From NCBI RefSeq assembly GCF_014698475.1, contig NZ_JACJTB010000038.1, positions 1 through 64,000 of the forward strand: DNA of 64,000 nucleotides, given 5' to 3'. The translations under genes and the position numbers were made by a program. Shown here piece after piece: positions 25,719 through 34,952 of the stretch. Origin of the DNA: Nostoc spongiaeforme FACHB-130. Lineage in GTDB: Bacteria; Cyanobacteriota; Cyanobacteriia; Cyanobacteriales; Nostocaceae. The notes below the pieces were generated by a model. The model searched no databases and was not told where the DNA came from. It was given only the letters and a program-made list of their open reading frames with translations. Within the stretch, counting starts at the first letter, position 1; each line of letters starts with the position of its first letter.

Positions 25719-26768
25719 TTATTTTAGGCGTTGTAAACTGCCAGAATGTTTTAACTGTTGCAAGTTAGTATTCCCGGTACAAAATAGCACTGTGACAATT
25801 TCGGCCATTAAAACTTCCACTAACTCTGAAATTGCTGTTTCTGAAATTACCGCCGCTTGCAAAAAAGGCATCGCTAAACCTGCGATATCTGCACCTAATG
25901 CGATCGCTTTGGCAACATCTAAGCCATGACGCAAGCCACCAGAGGCAATTAAGGGAATATCCGGTGCGATCGCGCGTACACTTGTAATACATTCTGCTGT
26001 TGGGATGCCCCAATCTGCAAATGTTCTACCTAACCTGCGCTGCAAGTCATTTTCTGCTCGTTCACCCTCCACTTTCGCCCAAGAAGTACCCCCCGCACCA
26101 GCAACATCAATTGTCCTCACTCCAGCCGCTATCAATTTTTCCGCCATTGCACCGGAAATACCATTACCTACTTCTTTCGCAATCACCGGCACATTTAACT
26201 TACTGCATAAATTAGCGATTTTGTCAAATAAGCCGCGAAAATTCACATCCCCTCTAGGTTGAATGCACTCTTGCAGAGGATTAATGTGCAGAATCAACGC
26301 ATCAGCTTCTAGCATATCGATGATTCGCAGACATTCATCTAAACCATACTTGTAGTTCAGTTGCACAGCGCCTACATTGGCAAACAACAAAACATCCGGT
26401 GCATATTTACGCATCGCAAAAGTATCAACCACCTGGGGTTTTTCTACAGCTACCCGTTGAGAACCGACACCCATCGCCAACTTGTAGTGCTGACAGACTT
26501 CCGCTAAACGTCGGTTAATGATTCCCGCTTCCTCAGTTCCGCCAGTCATGGAAGAAATGAGTAATGGTGCTAGTAGGTACTTGCCTAAAAAATTGGTGCT
26601 GATATCGATATCGTTGCGATCGATTTCTGGTAAACAACAATGGCTAAAACGATAACTTTCCAAGCCATTGGTGATTTCACGGCATTGAACGTCTTCTTCT
26701 AAACAGATACGGATATGATCTGCCTTCCGCGACTGAGTTGGTTCAAAATTGCTAGTAGGGGCTTTCAC
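25719..26768 (-). CDS. fni: Type 2 isopentenyl-diphosphate delta-isomerase
   Basis: This 349-residue FMN- and NADPH-dependent isomerase interconverts IPP and DMAPP at the end of the MEP pathway. It is a TIM barrel with the family's [16 protein letters not shown] start, the [18 protein letters not shown] segment, [12 protein letters not shown], the [13 protein letters not shown] loop and [15 protein letters not shown] for phosphate/FMN binding. The length is normal. The start ATG at 26768 fits the family's N-terminus. Confidence 0.95.
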   Translation of the reverse strand: MKAPTSNFEPTQSRKADHIRICLEEDVQCREITNGLESYRFSHCCLPEIDRNDIDISTNFLGKYLLAPLLISSMTGGTEEAGIINRRLAEVCQHYKLAMGVGSQRVAVEKPQVVDTFAMRKYAPDVLLFANVGAVQLNYKYGLDECLRIIDMLEADALILHINPLQECIQPRGDVNFRGLFDKIANLCSKLNVPVIAKEVGNGISGAMAEKLIAAGVRTIDVAGAGGTSWAKVEGERAENDLQRRLGRTFADWGIPTAECITSVRAIAPDIPLIASGGLRHGLDVAKAIALGADIAGLAMPFLQAAVISETAISELVEVLMAEIVTVLFCTGNTNLQQLKHSGSLQRLK

Positions 26769-26853
26769 TGGTAGATATGACTCAAAGCAGTTGTCATCAC
26801 TATTCTATGGCTTAGACAAAAAGGTTAGAGCAGGTGATAGGTTACAGGTGAAC

Positions 26854-26942
26854 TTCCATTAATGTTTAAGACTGGAGAAAAGTGTATGGCTTTTACACAC
26901 CCATACACCCACTTACTACAGATAAACTTTGTGCGTAAGTCC
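26854..26942. mobile_element. MITE family A fragment
   Basis: The right end GTGCGTAAGTCCTA (26929-26942) is the family A terminus, preceded by its ACACCCAYACACCC-rich interior. No matching left terminus is visible, so it is a truncated copy. It lies just upstream of the HEAT protein gene. Confidence 0.5.
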
Positions 26943-26999
26943 TAAATGTATTTGTCCATCAAGATTTTGAATGGTAATATAAGACACTGAGGAGACAAA

Positions 27000-28088
27000 A
27001 TGGCATTAGTGTATACAGAAGTAAATTTTATGGCAAAACACATTGATTTCAACTTCTGGGCTAGAGTTCCTAATTGGTTGTTAGCACATCGCGTAGCCGT
27101 AAGTGTGTTGACTTTTGTATCACCTTTAATTGTCAGTAGCATAAGTAATCAAACTTTGGCACAGACTCCCAATAGTGAGAGAGTTGATCAGTTAATCCAA
27201 GGTTTGAGCAACGAAGATTTATTAGAACAACTGAATACTGTTACAGCTTTAGGCAATGTTAACGACAGAGAGTTTAGCAGTGAAACATTAGATAAACTCA
27301 AGCTGGCGTTAGCAAACCCTGATTGGCGAGTACGCAGTGGTGCAGCTTTAGTGTTGTCTCAAAAAGGTGGTTTGTTAGTTAAAGATGCTCTACCAACCTT
27401 AGTCAAGACTCTGCAAGATCCAAACTGGTTTGTCCGTAGCAGTGCAGCTAGAGCCATTGGTAATATTGTTGCTGAAGATACTGGTGATTCTAATGGCGCA
27501 ACTACGGTGATTGAAGCTGCTAAATTTTCCAGTTATCTGGTTGATGCGCTGCAAGATTCTGACTTTTCGGTGCGCTTTAGTGCAGCGACATCTTTAGTGA
27601 AGTTAAATACTAAATCTGCTTTTATCGTATCTCGCTTAATTTCCAATCTCAGCAATACGAATGATCCTCAAACTCGCCTTGTGACTGCGGAAAACTTAAA
27701 TAACATCAGTACTGAAGTTACCCCCATTCTTCCAAATCTTGGGAAAGCCCTAAAACACGGCGAACCATCAGTAAGAGCATTAGCTTTGGAGACTATTGGT
27801 AGTATCAGTACAGATACTAGTGCAACTTTGCCTTATTTAATCCAAGGTTTGCAAGACCCAGATTGGACAGTGCGTAGCAAAGCTGCTAGAGCAGTTGTAA
27901 GAATAGTTACAAATCTTCAAGAAAAATCCAGAGCGAATTTTTTCACTGCATCTGACTTGAATGCCATAGATGAGTTGCAAACAATTCAGCAAATTTTACA
28001 AAACCCACAAAACCATTTTTATAACAACGAAAAAGCTGGGGTGAGTTTAGCTATTAATACTCTGCAAGCAGCACGCAGGAATAGATAA
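27000..28088 (+). CDS. Exported HEAT-repeat protein
   Basis: This is a 362-residue protein with a hydrophobic signal segment (VAVSVLTFVSPLIVSSISNQTLAQ) cleaved probably after LAQ. About five to six HEAT units of the type LVKTLQDPNWFVRSSAARAIGNI follow. HEAT solenoids bind partner proteins, and nothing shows which. The ATG at 27000 is chosen because GAGGAGACAAA precedes it at good spacing; an internal ATG ten codons later is less well supported. A terminator-like hairpin lies about 60 bp after the stop. Confidence 0.82.
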   Translation: MALVYTEVNFMAKHIDFNFWARVPNWLLAHRVAVSVLTFVSPLIVSSISNQTLAQTPNSERVDQLIQGLSNEDLLEQLNTVTALGNVNDREFSSETLDKLKLALANPDWRVRSGAALVLSQKGGLLVKDALPTLVKTLQDPNWFVRSSAARAIGNIVAEDTGDSNGATTVIEAAKFSSYLVDALQDSDFSVRFSAATSLVKLNTKSAFIVSRLISNLSNTNDPQTRLVTAENLNNISTEVTPILPNLGKALKHGEPSVRALALETIGSISTDTSATLPYLIQGLQDPDWTVRSKAARAVVRIVTNLQEKSRANFFTASDLNAIDELQTIQQILQNPQNHFYNNEKAGVSLAINTLQAARRNR

Positions 28089-28145
28089 TATCGCATCTAA
28101 TTTCAACAAATAGCCCTCAGACTGAAGTCTGGGGCTATACAAACT

Positions 28146-28166
28146 AAACCCGCCTGCGCGGGTTTT
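28146..28166 (+). terminator. Terminator-like hairpin after the HEAT protein
   Basis: AAACCCGC/GCGGGTTT with loop CTGC, followed by T, G, A. It is part of a common cyanobacterial repeat (AGCCCTCAGACTGAAGTCTG ... GCGGGTTTT) that may double as a terminator. Confidence 0.6.
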
Positions 28167-28414
28167 GAGACAGTCTAATTCAGAAATCAGGAATCAGAAC
28201 TCAGTATTCAGTATGAATTCTGGATGACACTTATCCTGCCGGAGACGCTACGCGAACGGCAAGCTCAGTGCATCGCTGAGTGATAAATATTTGCGGAAAA
28301 CCTCGTCCCGCGTGGGCGAAATCAAAATAAAACTTTCTTCCTCATTTAAACTCCATCTCTTTATGGGTGGAGTCTTCTGAATTCTGAATTCTGTCTTCTG
28401 ACTCCTTTTTATTT
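28167..28414. repeat. Intergenic repeats between the HEAT and HMA_2 genes
   Basis: The region contains GGAGACGCTACGCGAACGGC and AAGCTCAGTGCATCGCTGAG, dispersed repeats that also occur in part at about 32145-32170 and 57795-57820. ATTCTGAATTCTG-type short repeats lie near 28377-28400. No gene is supported. Confidence 0.55.
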
Positions 28415-29020
28415 CTACTGTGTCTCAGACACACTAATAGGTTCTGGTTTTTTGACTCCATGCAGTTTGATGAAACTATCAAAGGCATACCATGCCAAAA
28501 CATACCAAGGGATAATTTCTAGTTGCAAACCTTTAACTAGCAACTGTCTCATCGATAAACATCCTAGTGCCAAAGGAAAGATAAAGCGTAAATCAACTAC
28601 GCCATTTGTGGATTTTTCGACTTGTTCGTTTAAGTCAAAAACCGCATTAGCAACTGTAGCGGCTGCTTCGGAGTGGCTTTCGCTGCCGGTGGTGACATCG
28701 GTGAAAATGATGCCAATATCTTTGAGTGTAGATACTACATTTTGCCAGCTTTCATTGTTGCGATCGTGATGAATGACAATACTGCCATTTTGGATATTAG
28801 TATTTACCTGACTGATGTTGGGTTGAGCGTTCAACATCTTGACAATGCGTTGTATTTCCCCGGTGTGGCGATGAGATGGGGCAATTCTTAAGCGTATTCT
28901 GCCTGGGGTATCGCTGATGATTTTGGTCGAGATAGGCTGGGATGGCGTGTTCAAGGTATTTGCCTCCACAACTTTAGGCATCATAGTGACATTACCATGA
29001 TTATTTGTAAACACATCCAC
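28415..29020 (-). CDS. HMA_2-type GRIR-motif membrane protein (last gene of cluster)
   Basis: This 201-residue protein has a ferredoxin-like HMA_2 domain at about 30-110 opening with SDTPGRIRLRI (GRIRLR at 40-45). A polar linker and two hydrophobic stretches near the C-terminus (LRFIFPLALGCLSM and IIPWYVLAWYAF) follow. The domain lacks the CxxC of copper chaperones. The start at 29020 follows AGGAGG with four bases between, a very strong site. It is the last of five minus-strand genes (34322 to 28415) sharing this domain. A role in metal handling is inferred from the domain and the ATPase in the cluster. Confidence 0.78.
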   Translation of the reverse strand: MDVFTNNHGNVTMMPKVVEANTLNTPSQPISTKIISDTPGRIRLRIAPSHRHTGEIQRIVKMLNAQPNISQVNTNIQNGSIVIHHDRNNESWQNVVSTLKDIGIIFTDVTTGSESHSEAAATVANAVFDLNEQVEKSTNGVVDLRFIFPLALGCLSMRQLLVKGLQLEIIPWYVLAWYAFDSFIKLHGVKKPEPISVSETQ

Positions 29021-29072
29021 CCTCCTGAGTAATACTTTGAATCCTATTTGATTAGTAAAATTACACTGCCTG

Positions 29073-29108
29073 AGATACCCGATTTCTGGAAGAAATCGGG
29101 TATCTTTT
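29073..29108 (+). repeat. 15-bp perfect hairpin AGATACCCGATTTCT with T tail
   Basis: The stem is 29073-29087/29091-29105 with loop GGA. TTTT follows on the plus strand, although both flanking genes run on minus. The same AGATACCCGA core forms the terminator at 51596-51630. It is probably a dispersed palindromic repeat that can act as an attenuator only if read from plus. Confidence 0.7.
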
Positions 29109-29209
29109 GGTTTGCGAACGATTGATAACTGCGATATCTGATGAATAGGAAAGTTTGAAGTATTGAGTCTGAAACTTGATTCTTCATCCTTTCCAAAACA
29201 CAGCCTAGC

Positions 29210-29515
29210 TTATGCACCATTATCAGATGCGCTGTCCACTGGGGTCGCCGCAGCTTCAAATAATGGGGTTTCTCTGTCTTCAGCGAGTTCGGCTTTGGCT
29301 TCAGCTACGATGTCTTCCCAGGTTTCACCTAGTTCAGCAAATGCGCCTTTGCTTTTTTCGTAAGCGACAATTCCGCCTTTGATGATGCTTTTAGCAATGG
29401 GTTTACCAATTCCAGCAACAACAGGAATCAGGACGGGTGCGAGTAGAACTGCACCGATACCAGCTATAATTCCAGGAGCGCCAGCATCTTCAACAAAATC
29501 AGTAATTTTCGGCAT
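29210..29515 (-). CDS. DUF5132-type small glycine-rich membrane protein
   Basis: This 101-residue protein has one long Gly/Ala/Pro hydrophobic hairpin (GIIAGIGAVLLAPVLIPVVAG, then KPIAKSIIKGGIVAYEKSK). An acidic helical tail (WEDIVAEAKAELAED) and a disordered end follow. The pattern matches what I know as DUF5132. It is 70 bp downstream of the P-type ATPase gene in the same direction. Small proteins of this shape can coat or shape membranes, which is inference only. Confidence 0.75.
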   Translation of the reverse strand: MPKITDFVEDAGAPGIIAGIGAVLLAPVLIPVVAGIGKPIAKSIIKGGIVAYEKSKGAFAELGETWEDIVAEAKAELAEDRETPLFEAAATPVDSASDNGA

Positions 29516-29585
29516 AGTTAGTATCTCCAGTTAAATTGAAAAATTGTTAGAAAGCTATCTAGCTTAATCTACCCAAGGTCTGATC

Positions 29586-31931
29586 TCATCTTGCTGATGG
29601 TATAGCTTTCTTTGGGGAATTTTTAAGAATTGGACGCAAGCCGTTAACGCCTGCAACGATTGTTGAACCATTGTTAACTACCGTTGCACCTAGTGGGTTT
29701 AGCCCAAATAGCACTGCGATCGCCATTGCTGCAATATTAGGAATAGCAACAATACTGGTGTTTTGGCGAATGAGTTTTTTGGCGTTGCGTGCGAGGGCGA
29801 TCGCTTCTAAAATTCCATGTAAGTCGTTTTCCATCAGCACTACGTCTGCTGTCTCACGAGCAATTTCGGAACCGTGAGCAAAGGATATAGAAACATCGGC
29901 GAATGCTAAAGCTGGGGAGTCGTTAATTCCATCTCCCACAAAGGCAACTGTTTTGCCCTGTTCGTGCAGTTCACGGACAACGGCGGCTTTTTGTTCGGGG
30001 AATGCTTCTGCGTGGGTATTGGCTGGGGCAATTCCGAGTTCTGCCGCTACGGCTTTAGCTGTGCGTTGGTTGTCGCCGGTGAGCATGTGAACTTCTACAC
30101 CTTCGACTCTCAACAGGTGGTTAATTACTTCTCGTGTTTCAGGACGCAGAATATCACTATATCTTATTCTACCGAGAAGTTGCCCATTACTCGCCACATA
30201 AATCACAGAATTAACGCGGTTAACGTTGTTGAGGGCTTCCATGTTTACGCCTTGTTGACGCAAGAAGCGTTCGCTACCAACATAAACAGCCTCGCCATAA
30301 ATCTCGGCTTCTACACCTAAACCCAGCTTGTAATTCCATTTGCTGCGGCTAGGAATCGTAACTTTTTGAGTTTCGGCATAACGAATGACAGCCTCCGCAA
30401 CTGGATGTGTTAACCTTTGCTCGGCGGCGGCGGCTATAGCTAAAACTCTATCGCTGTCAACTTCAGGATTGAAACTATCAACACCAATAACGGCGACTTC
30501 ACCCTTAGTTAAAGTACCAGTCTTATCAAAAACGATGGTATCAACTTCTGCTAGTTGTTCTAAGGCGCGACCACTACGGATGAGAATACCGTGGCGGGCG
30601 GCATAAGTCAAAGCTGCCAAGACTGTTGTTGGTACAGAGACTCTGATCCCCGTAGCAAAATCCAGGGTGAGGACACTGGCGGCTCTAGCGGCGTTGCGGG
30701 TAATTGCAAACACTCCTGCACCTAGTAATAAGGTGGGTAGGACTGCTTTTTCCGCAATTTTGATGGCGCAGTTTTCCATCCGCGTGTCATGGACGGGGGC
30801 TTCTTCCATGAGTTTGATGCTTTGTCCGGCGCGGGTATCGTTACCTACCCGTTCTGCCAAGATATAGATACTGCCTTCTCTAACCAATGTGGAAGCAAAT
30901 ACAGGTTGTCCTTGAGTCTTTAAAACTGGGACTGATTCGCCAGTGAGTTTCTGCTCATCTAGTAAGGCTTTACCCCGCAGAATACTGCCATCTACTGGGA
31001 CTTGTTCACCAGGATAGACAATTACCGTGTCACCACTCTTGACTTCTTTGATGGAGATTTGCACCTTTTCACCATCACGTTCTACCCAGACAAATTGCCC
31101 TAGAGAGTTGAGCAAGTCTAATGTCTGCATTTTAGAAGAACGGGCAGTGCGATCGCGGATATTTTCGCCAATTTCAATTAAACTCAGCATCAATGCAGGT
31201 GTCAGGAATTGACCTTGGACTGTGGTAATCACAATTGCCAAGAAGTCCAACACATCAATTGTCAGTTTTCGCTGCATTACTAATCCAACGATGGCTCGTT
31301 GAAATACAGGTAATGTTGCTAAAGCAATGGTTCCAGCCACCATGACTGGCGGTACAGATAGCCCCAATGGCCCACCTAATACTGCTAGTCCAGTGGCTAC
31401 CATCGACAGTTGCAAACCTGGCCAAGCGCCTTCTTCACCATCTTCTTGGGATTTCTGATTTAGAGGCTTTTTCTGATCCAACAGCACAACGTTAGCATCA
31501 TTAGCTGTCATAATCAGACAACTCAGACGCGATCGCATTTTCGCATCGTTGACTTGACTAGCTTTGTAGGTAACAACTAACGAGGCCGCCGCAGGTTTAA
31601 TTCTGACGCTGGTAATGAGGGGATCAACCTCCAACAAGGTTTGTAGACGTTGCATGTATGCGGTGTTATCACGCAACTGTGGGATACGCAACCGCATTCT
31701 TCCGGGAACTGCATGGACAACGCTATAGACAACTTTGGAGACTGGCTGATGAGTGCGTCTATTGAAGTTAGCAAGAGTTGCTTTGCCATTAGACTTGTGA
31801 ATTGGTTGGGCTAAAATCACTGGGCTGACGGTTTCGTAAGCTTTCGCACCCAAAGGTACCTCTTCTTTAACTTCAATTTCCGAAGATTTTTGAACTGCGG
31901 GTGATACTAGTTGTGCTGTCAATGGTGTCAT
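29586..31931 (-). CDS. P1B-like heavy-metal P-type ATPase with GRMR N-domain and no CPC
   Basis: This is a 781-residue cation pump. An HMA_2-type N-domain with GRMRLR lies at 77-82. Actuator TGES is at 330-333, phosphorylation motif DKTGT at 469-473, the P1B-type HP at 509-510 and GDGINDSPA at 666-674. The transport-site motif of metal P1B ATPases (CPC, SPC, TPC) is replaced by DFATGIR at 424-430. The C-terminal membrane helix has NNGSTIVAGVNGLRP. The loss of Cys at the transport site points to a subgroup with different metal ligands, perhaps iron-type (P1B-6-like). The start follows AGATCAGGA directly. Neighbours on both sides carry the same GRIR domain. Confidence 0.9.
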   Translation of the reverse strand: MTPLTAQLVSPAVQKSSEIEVKEEVPLGAKAYETVSPVILAQPIHKSNGKATLANFNRRTHQPVSKVVYSVVHAVPGRMRLRIPQLRDNTAYMQRLQTLLEVDPLITSVRIKPAAASLVVTYKASQVNDAKMRSRLSCLIMTANDANVVLLDQKKPLNQKSQEDGEEGAWPGLQLSMVATGLAVLGGPLGLSVPPVMVAGTIALATLPVFQRAIVGLVMQRKLTIDVLDFLAIVITTVQGQFLTPALMLSLIEIGENIRDRTARSSKMQTLDLLNSLGQFVWVERDGEKVQISIKEVKSGDTVIVYPGEQVPVDGSILRGKALLDEQKLTGESVPVLKTQGQPVFASTLVREGSIYILAERVGNDTRAGQSIKLMEEAPVHDTRMENCAIKIAEKAVLPTLLLGAGVFAITRNAARAASVLTLDFATGIRVSVPTTVLAALTYAARHGILIRSGRALEQLAEVDTIVFDKTGTLTKGEVAVIGVDSFNPEVDSDRVLAIAAAAEQRLTHPVAEAVIRYAETQKVTIPSRSKWNYKLGLGVEAEIYGEAVYVGSERFLRQQGVNMEALNNVNRVNSVIYVASNGQLLGRIRYSDILRPETREVINHLLRVEGVEVHMLTGDNQRTAKAVAAELGIAPANTHAEAFPEQKAAVVRELHEQGKTVAFVGDGINDSPALAFADVSISFAHGSEIARETADVVLMENDLHGILEAIALARNAKKLIRQNTSIVAIPNIAAMAIAVLFGLNPLGATVVNNGSTIVAGVNGLRPILKNSPKKAIPSAR

Positions 31932-32277
31932 TCCTGATCTCGCTAAAATGATGAAAGACTGGATTTATATGGTGGTCGGCTTTCATACCAAAGTTGGGTT
32001 CTTAGATTGGAATCTAGATTTATCAATCATTCCGACCAAGTTGGTATTTATATTCGAGAGCGAATTTTTCTCTCCAATCACTGAATAAGGCAAAAGTTAA
32101 AAGTTAAAAGGCAAAAGAAAGAATCAGAAAAATGGTCTGAAGCCCACTTCGGCAAGCTCAGTGCATTGCCTAGATTTATTTATGGGGATTATGTTTTTAC
32201 TTTTTACTTTTCACTTTTTACTTTTTACTTCTTAATGAAGACTGGTGAGTTACTACAAAAAATTTGCCGAGATGTTG
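31932..32277. repeat. Intergenic region with T-rich heptamer repeats
   Basis: The 346 bp between two cluster genes contain AAAAGTTAAAAGGCAAAAG-type repeats (about 32090-32118). A TTTTTACTTTTTACTT run of about seven units lies at about 32197-32231, with a piece of the AAGCTCAGTGCATTGC dispersed repeat. No promoter can be picked out, so the ATPase gene may or may not be in the operon of the upstream two genes. Confidence 0.6.
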
Positions 32278-33150
32278 TTAAATTCTGCTGGTTGGATTGG
32301 CGGCGATACCTGCCGTTGCTTCGTTGGCAGATTGAATCAAACAAATTAAATATGTTTTGGCTGCTTCTTCCACACTGTGCGATCGCTCTTGAGAGTCTCG
32401 CAGTTTTCCAGTTTGATAAGTGATCACCACTGAGGCTGCATCTTTATTGATGCGCTCACTTGTCACCACTGGATCTGCTTTGAGCAAGTTCTCTAAGCGT
32501 TGCACATATTGGCGATCGCGCGATATTTGCGGTATATGAAACCTAATTCGTCCAGGTATGGCGTGAACGATATTATAGGCTACTTGAGTGCTGAGTGCTG
32601 AGTGCTGAGTGCTGAGTTTTAAGTGCTGAGTTTTGAGTGCTGAGTTTTGAGTGCTGAGTGCTGAGTTGTGTGTCACCGAAGTTTGCTCAACGGGGGTTAT
32701 CTCCGCACACGGCTTCTCACTGAGTGCTGAGTGCTGAGTAGTTTGTTCTTCCTCTGCACCTCTGCTCCCCTGCACCTCTGCTCCCTTGCTCTCTGTCTCT
32801 TCTACTTGAACTGTATCAGCAGTCTGCAATAAACTCGCTAAATTTGAGCGCATTTCAAAGTCAGACATCATCCCTGTCTCATAGGTAATAACGACTGATC
32901 CCGCTTCTCGATTAAATTGCTGATTAATCACCCATTCTTGCTCTTTGATTAACGCTTGTAGGCGTTGCAAATATTGGGGATCATCATTAATTTTTGGTAC
33001 ACAAAATGCGACTGTGCCGGGAAGTGCCGCAGTAATACTATAAGCTACCTTGGCCGATGGTTGATGGGCGATTTGGTTTGGTTTGGCTGCTATTTTCCAG
33101 GGGCTATGCCCAGGAGGCTGCGAGGCCGATGAGGATACAGAACCCTCCAT
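32278..33150 (-). CDS. Two-domain HMA_2/GRIR protein with repeat-derived linker
   Basis: I start this 290-residue protein at the ATG at 33150 because AGGAGG lies six bases before it; the frame runs back to a GTG at 33174. Two HMA_2-type domains are present. The first (VAYSITAALPGTVAFCV) has lost the GRIR residues. The second (VAYNIVHAIPGRIRFHI) keeps them. Between them lies a linker of about 70 residues. Its SALSTQ-, TQHSAL- and SRGAE-type pieces are translated intergenic tandem repeats. It has no membrane segment. It starts 32 bp after the stop of the upstream GRIR gene. Confidence 0.78.
   Translation of the reverse strand: MEGSVSSSASQPPGHSPWKIAAKPNQIAHQPSAKVAYSITAALPGTVAFCVPKINDDPQYLQRLQALIKEQEWVINQQFNREAGSVVITYETGMMSDFEMRSNLASLLQTADTVQVEETESKGAEVQGSRGAEEEQTTQHSALSEKPCAEITPVEQTSVTHNSALSTQNSALKTQHLKLSTQHSALSTQVAYNIVHAIPGRIRFHIPQISRDRQYVQRLENLLKADPVVTSERINKDAASVVITYQTGKLRDSQERSHSVEEAAKTYLICLIQSANEATAGIAANPTSRI
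32590..32775. repeat. In-frame STR block (AGTGCTG/GCTGAGT and CTCTGCTCC units)
   Basis: Repeats of GAGTGCTGAGTGCTGAGT and CACCTCTGCTCCC, typical of intergenic DNA in this genome type, lie inside the coding frame of the HMA_2 protein. They encode its linker without breaking the frame. Confidence 0.75.
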
Positions 33151-33182
33151 TTTCATCCTCCTGTGTTCCTTCACGGAACGAT

Positions 33183-34322
33183 CTACAACGGAAAGTTCGC
33201 CATATAGGCTAAAGAAAAAGACATAGCTGCGGGCTTCATCTCAGCCCAAATACTCGATATGTTTAGATTGTTACTTTCTGCTGATGTTTTTGTTGTATCA
33301 GCCGATACAACAGGCTGAGTATTTTGTTTTTCAGGCTGTTGTGGTTCTGCGATTTGAACACTAGGTACGTCAGGATGAGTCTGCAAAGCCAATTCCATTA
33401 GTTTTACCCAATGGCTGACTGCAATTTCACCTGGATGATATGCGATCGCAATTGAGGCTGCATCACAATTCATCCGCACGTTAGTTACATAAGCATCGGT
33501 TTTCAATAACCTTTCCAGTCTTCTAGCATAAGCTTGATCCTGGGTAATGCGGCTGACATTAAACCTAATTCTGCCCGGAATGTGATGAACTACAGTGTAG
33601 GCAATCTTGGCTGACGGTTTTACGTCTTGCCTAACTTGTTCAGCAACAGGTTTAGTTACGGCTTGTGTCAATTTCGGTTGTCTAGTTGTGTTATTTGGTT
33701 TTACAGATTGGCTATTGCTGTCTGACTTAGCAATTTGCGGTTCTAGATAGTCGATTACCCGACGTGTGGCATCTGCGGTAATCATATAGACTGGAATCGA
33801 TGCAAATCCACTAATCCCTAGACCTCCTGTCACTGCTAAACCAGTCATCAGAGGAATAAAGGAAATAGTTTGCTCCATCCAAAAGTCTGGAGATTTCCAC
33901 ACTGCAAAGGGATCTTTGCTGCTCATTGATTGAGGCGAATTTGGGGAAGGGTAAATATTCAGTTTTTCTAGTATTCCCAACATTTGAGGTAATGTCAAAT
34001 CATTTTCGTCAAAGTTAACGACTAAACTCCCTAATTGCTCGTTTGTCGTAACTTCCGTGACTCCTTTGTACTGTTGTAAATGTTGGGATACTAATTCTAA
34101 GCTTGCGTTTAAACTGCCGTCAGTAGCGCGGATACGAATGCGACCGTGGGTTGCATGGATGATTTCTAAACCACCAGTTGGTAAATGCGTCTCTAACTTT
34201 GCAGTTGCCAAACTAGTATGTCTATTCACTTGTAATTGATCACTGTGACGCTGAGTAGAGATTAAGTCAGGAGACAAAGCCTCTTGCGGACTTACTCCGC
34301 GACTACTGAGAGTTTTTGTCAT
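33183..34322 (-). CDS. Two-domain HMA_2/GRIR membrane protein (first gene of cluster)
   Basis: This 379-residue protein has an N-terminal GRIRIR domain (residues about 50-125, motif at 60-65). A hydrophobic region at about 148-182 (FIPLMTGLAVTGGLGISGFASIPVYM) could span the membrane twice or form a hairpin. A second domain starts at about 238 with TVVHHIPGRIRF (250-254). The tail is short and hydrophobic (AAMSFSLAYMANFPL). Cys ligands are absent, so metal binding by a CxxC is not possible. It leads the five-gene run, which suggests a membrane scaffold for the system. Confidence 0.78.
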   Translation of the reverse strand: MTKTLSSRGVSPQEALSPDLISTQRHSDQLQVNRHTSLATAKLETHLPTGGLEIIHATHGRIRIRATDGSLNASLELVSQHLQQYKGVTEVTTNEQLGSLVVNFDENDLTLPQMLGILEKLNIYPSPNSPQSMSSKDPFAVWKSPDFWMEQTISFIPLMTGLAVTGGLGISGFASIPVYMITADATRRVIDYLEPQIAKSDSNSQSVKPNNTTRQPKLTQAVTKPVAEQVRQDVKPSAKIAYTVVHHIPGRIRFNVSRITQDQAYARRLERLLKTDAYVTNVRMNCDAASIAIAYHPGEIAVSHWVKLMELALQTHPDVPSVQIAEPQQPEKQNTQPVVSADTTKTSAESNNLNISSIWAEMKPAAMSFSLAYMANFPL

Positions 34323-34418
34323 TTACTCGATAGTTGCACCAAGGCTCAAAGGTTAACGATAGGTTAAATATAACTCATAAATTCCGTATGTGAACTCATC
34401 CTCAAGATTTATTTTAGA

Positions 34419-34952
34419 TTAAGTAATGTTAATCACCCGTTTTTGGTATTCTTGCTCGGTGATGATATCGTGAGTACTTTCAACGCGGTCTATAAATACA
34501 ATTCCATCTAAATGATCATACTCATGCTGAAAAATTCGCGCTACAAAGTCAGTTAATTCCTGCTTTTGTAATTGTCCGTCGCGGTCATAATATTCAACTT
34601 CGATAGCCTGATATCTCGGTACTAATCCCCTAATACCAGGGATACATAAACAACCTTCCCAACCCTTAACAATTTCTGTTGAATGTGACACTATCTTAGG
34701 GTTGATCATAGCTGTGGGTTCCATTGTAGGAGCATTGGGATACCGGGGATTGGGACGAGAGGCGACAATAAATAAACGCTGCTTTTCAGCAACCTGCGGT
34801 GCAGCAATCCCCACACCATTTGCTTGGGAAACTGTGGCAATTAAATCATCAATTAATTTTTGAATTTTCTCATCATGAATATTATCAACCCAAGCGGCTG
34901 TTTGCCGAATCACTGGGTCGCCTAACTGAAGAATCGGTAATAAGTCAGCCAT
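34419..34952 (-). CDS. def: Peptide deformylase
   Basis: This 177-residue metalloenzyme removes the N-formyl group from nascent proteins. I choose the ATG at 34952 (MADLLPILQLGD), which follows GGAG by eight bases; the frame extends to 35048 with an unlikely hydrophobic extension. The three PDF motifs are present: GVGIAAPQ, EGCLCIPG and QHEYDHLDG (HExxH metal site). The second motif is normally EGCLS; here the Ser is Cys. The Fe/Zn ligands (Cys of EGCL, two His) are intact, so activity is expected. Confidence 0.93.
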   Translation of the reverse strand: MADLLPILQLGDPVIRQTAAWVDNIHDEKIQKLIDDLIATVSQANGVGIAAPQVAEKQRLFIVASRPNPRYPNAPTMEPTAMINPKIVSHSTEIVKGWEGCLCIPGIRGLVPRYQAIEVEYYDRDGQLQKQELTDFVARIFQHEYDHLDGIVFIDRVESTHDIITEQEYQKRVINIT

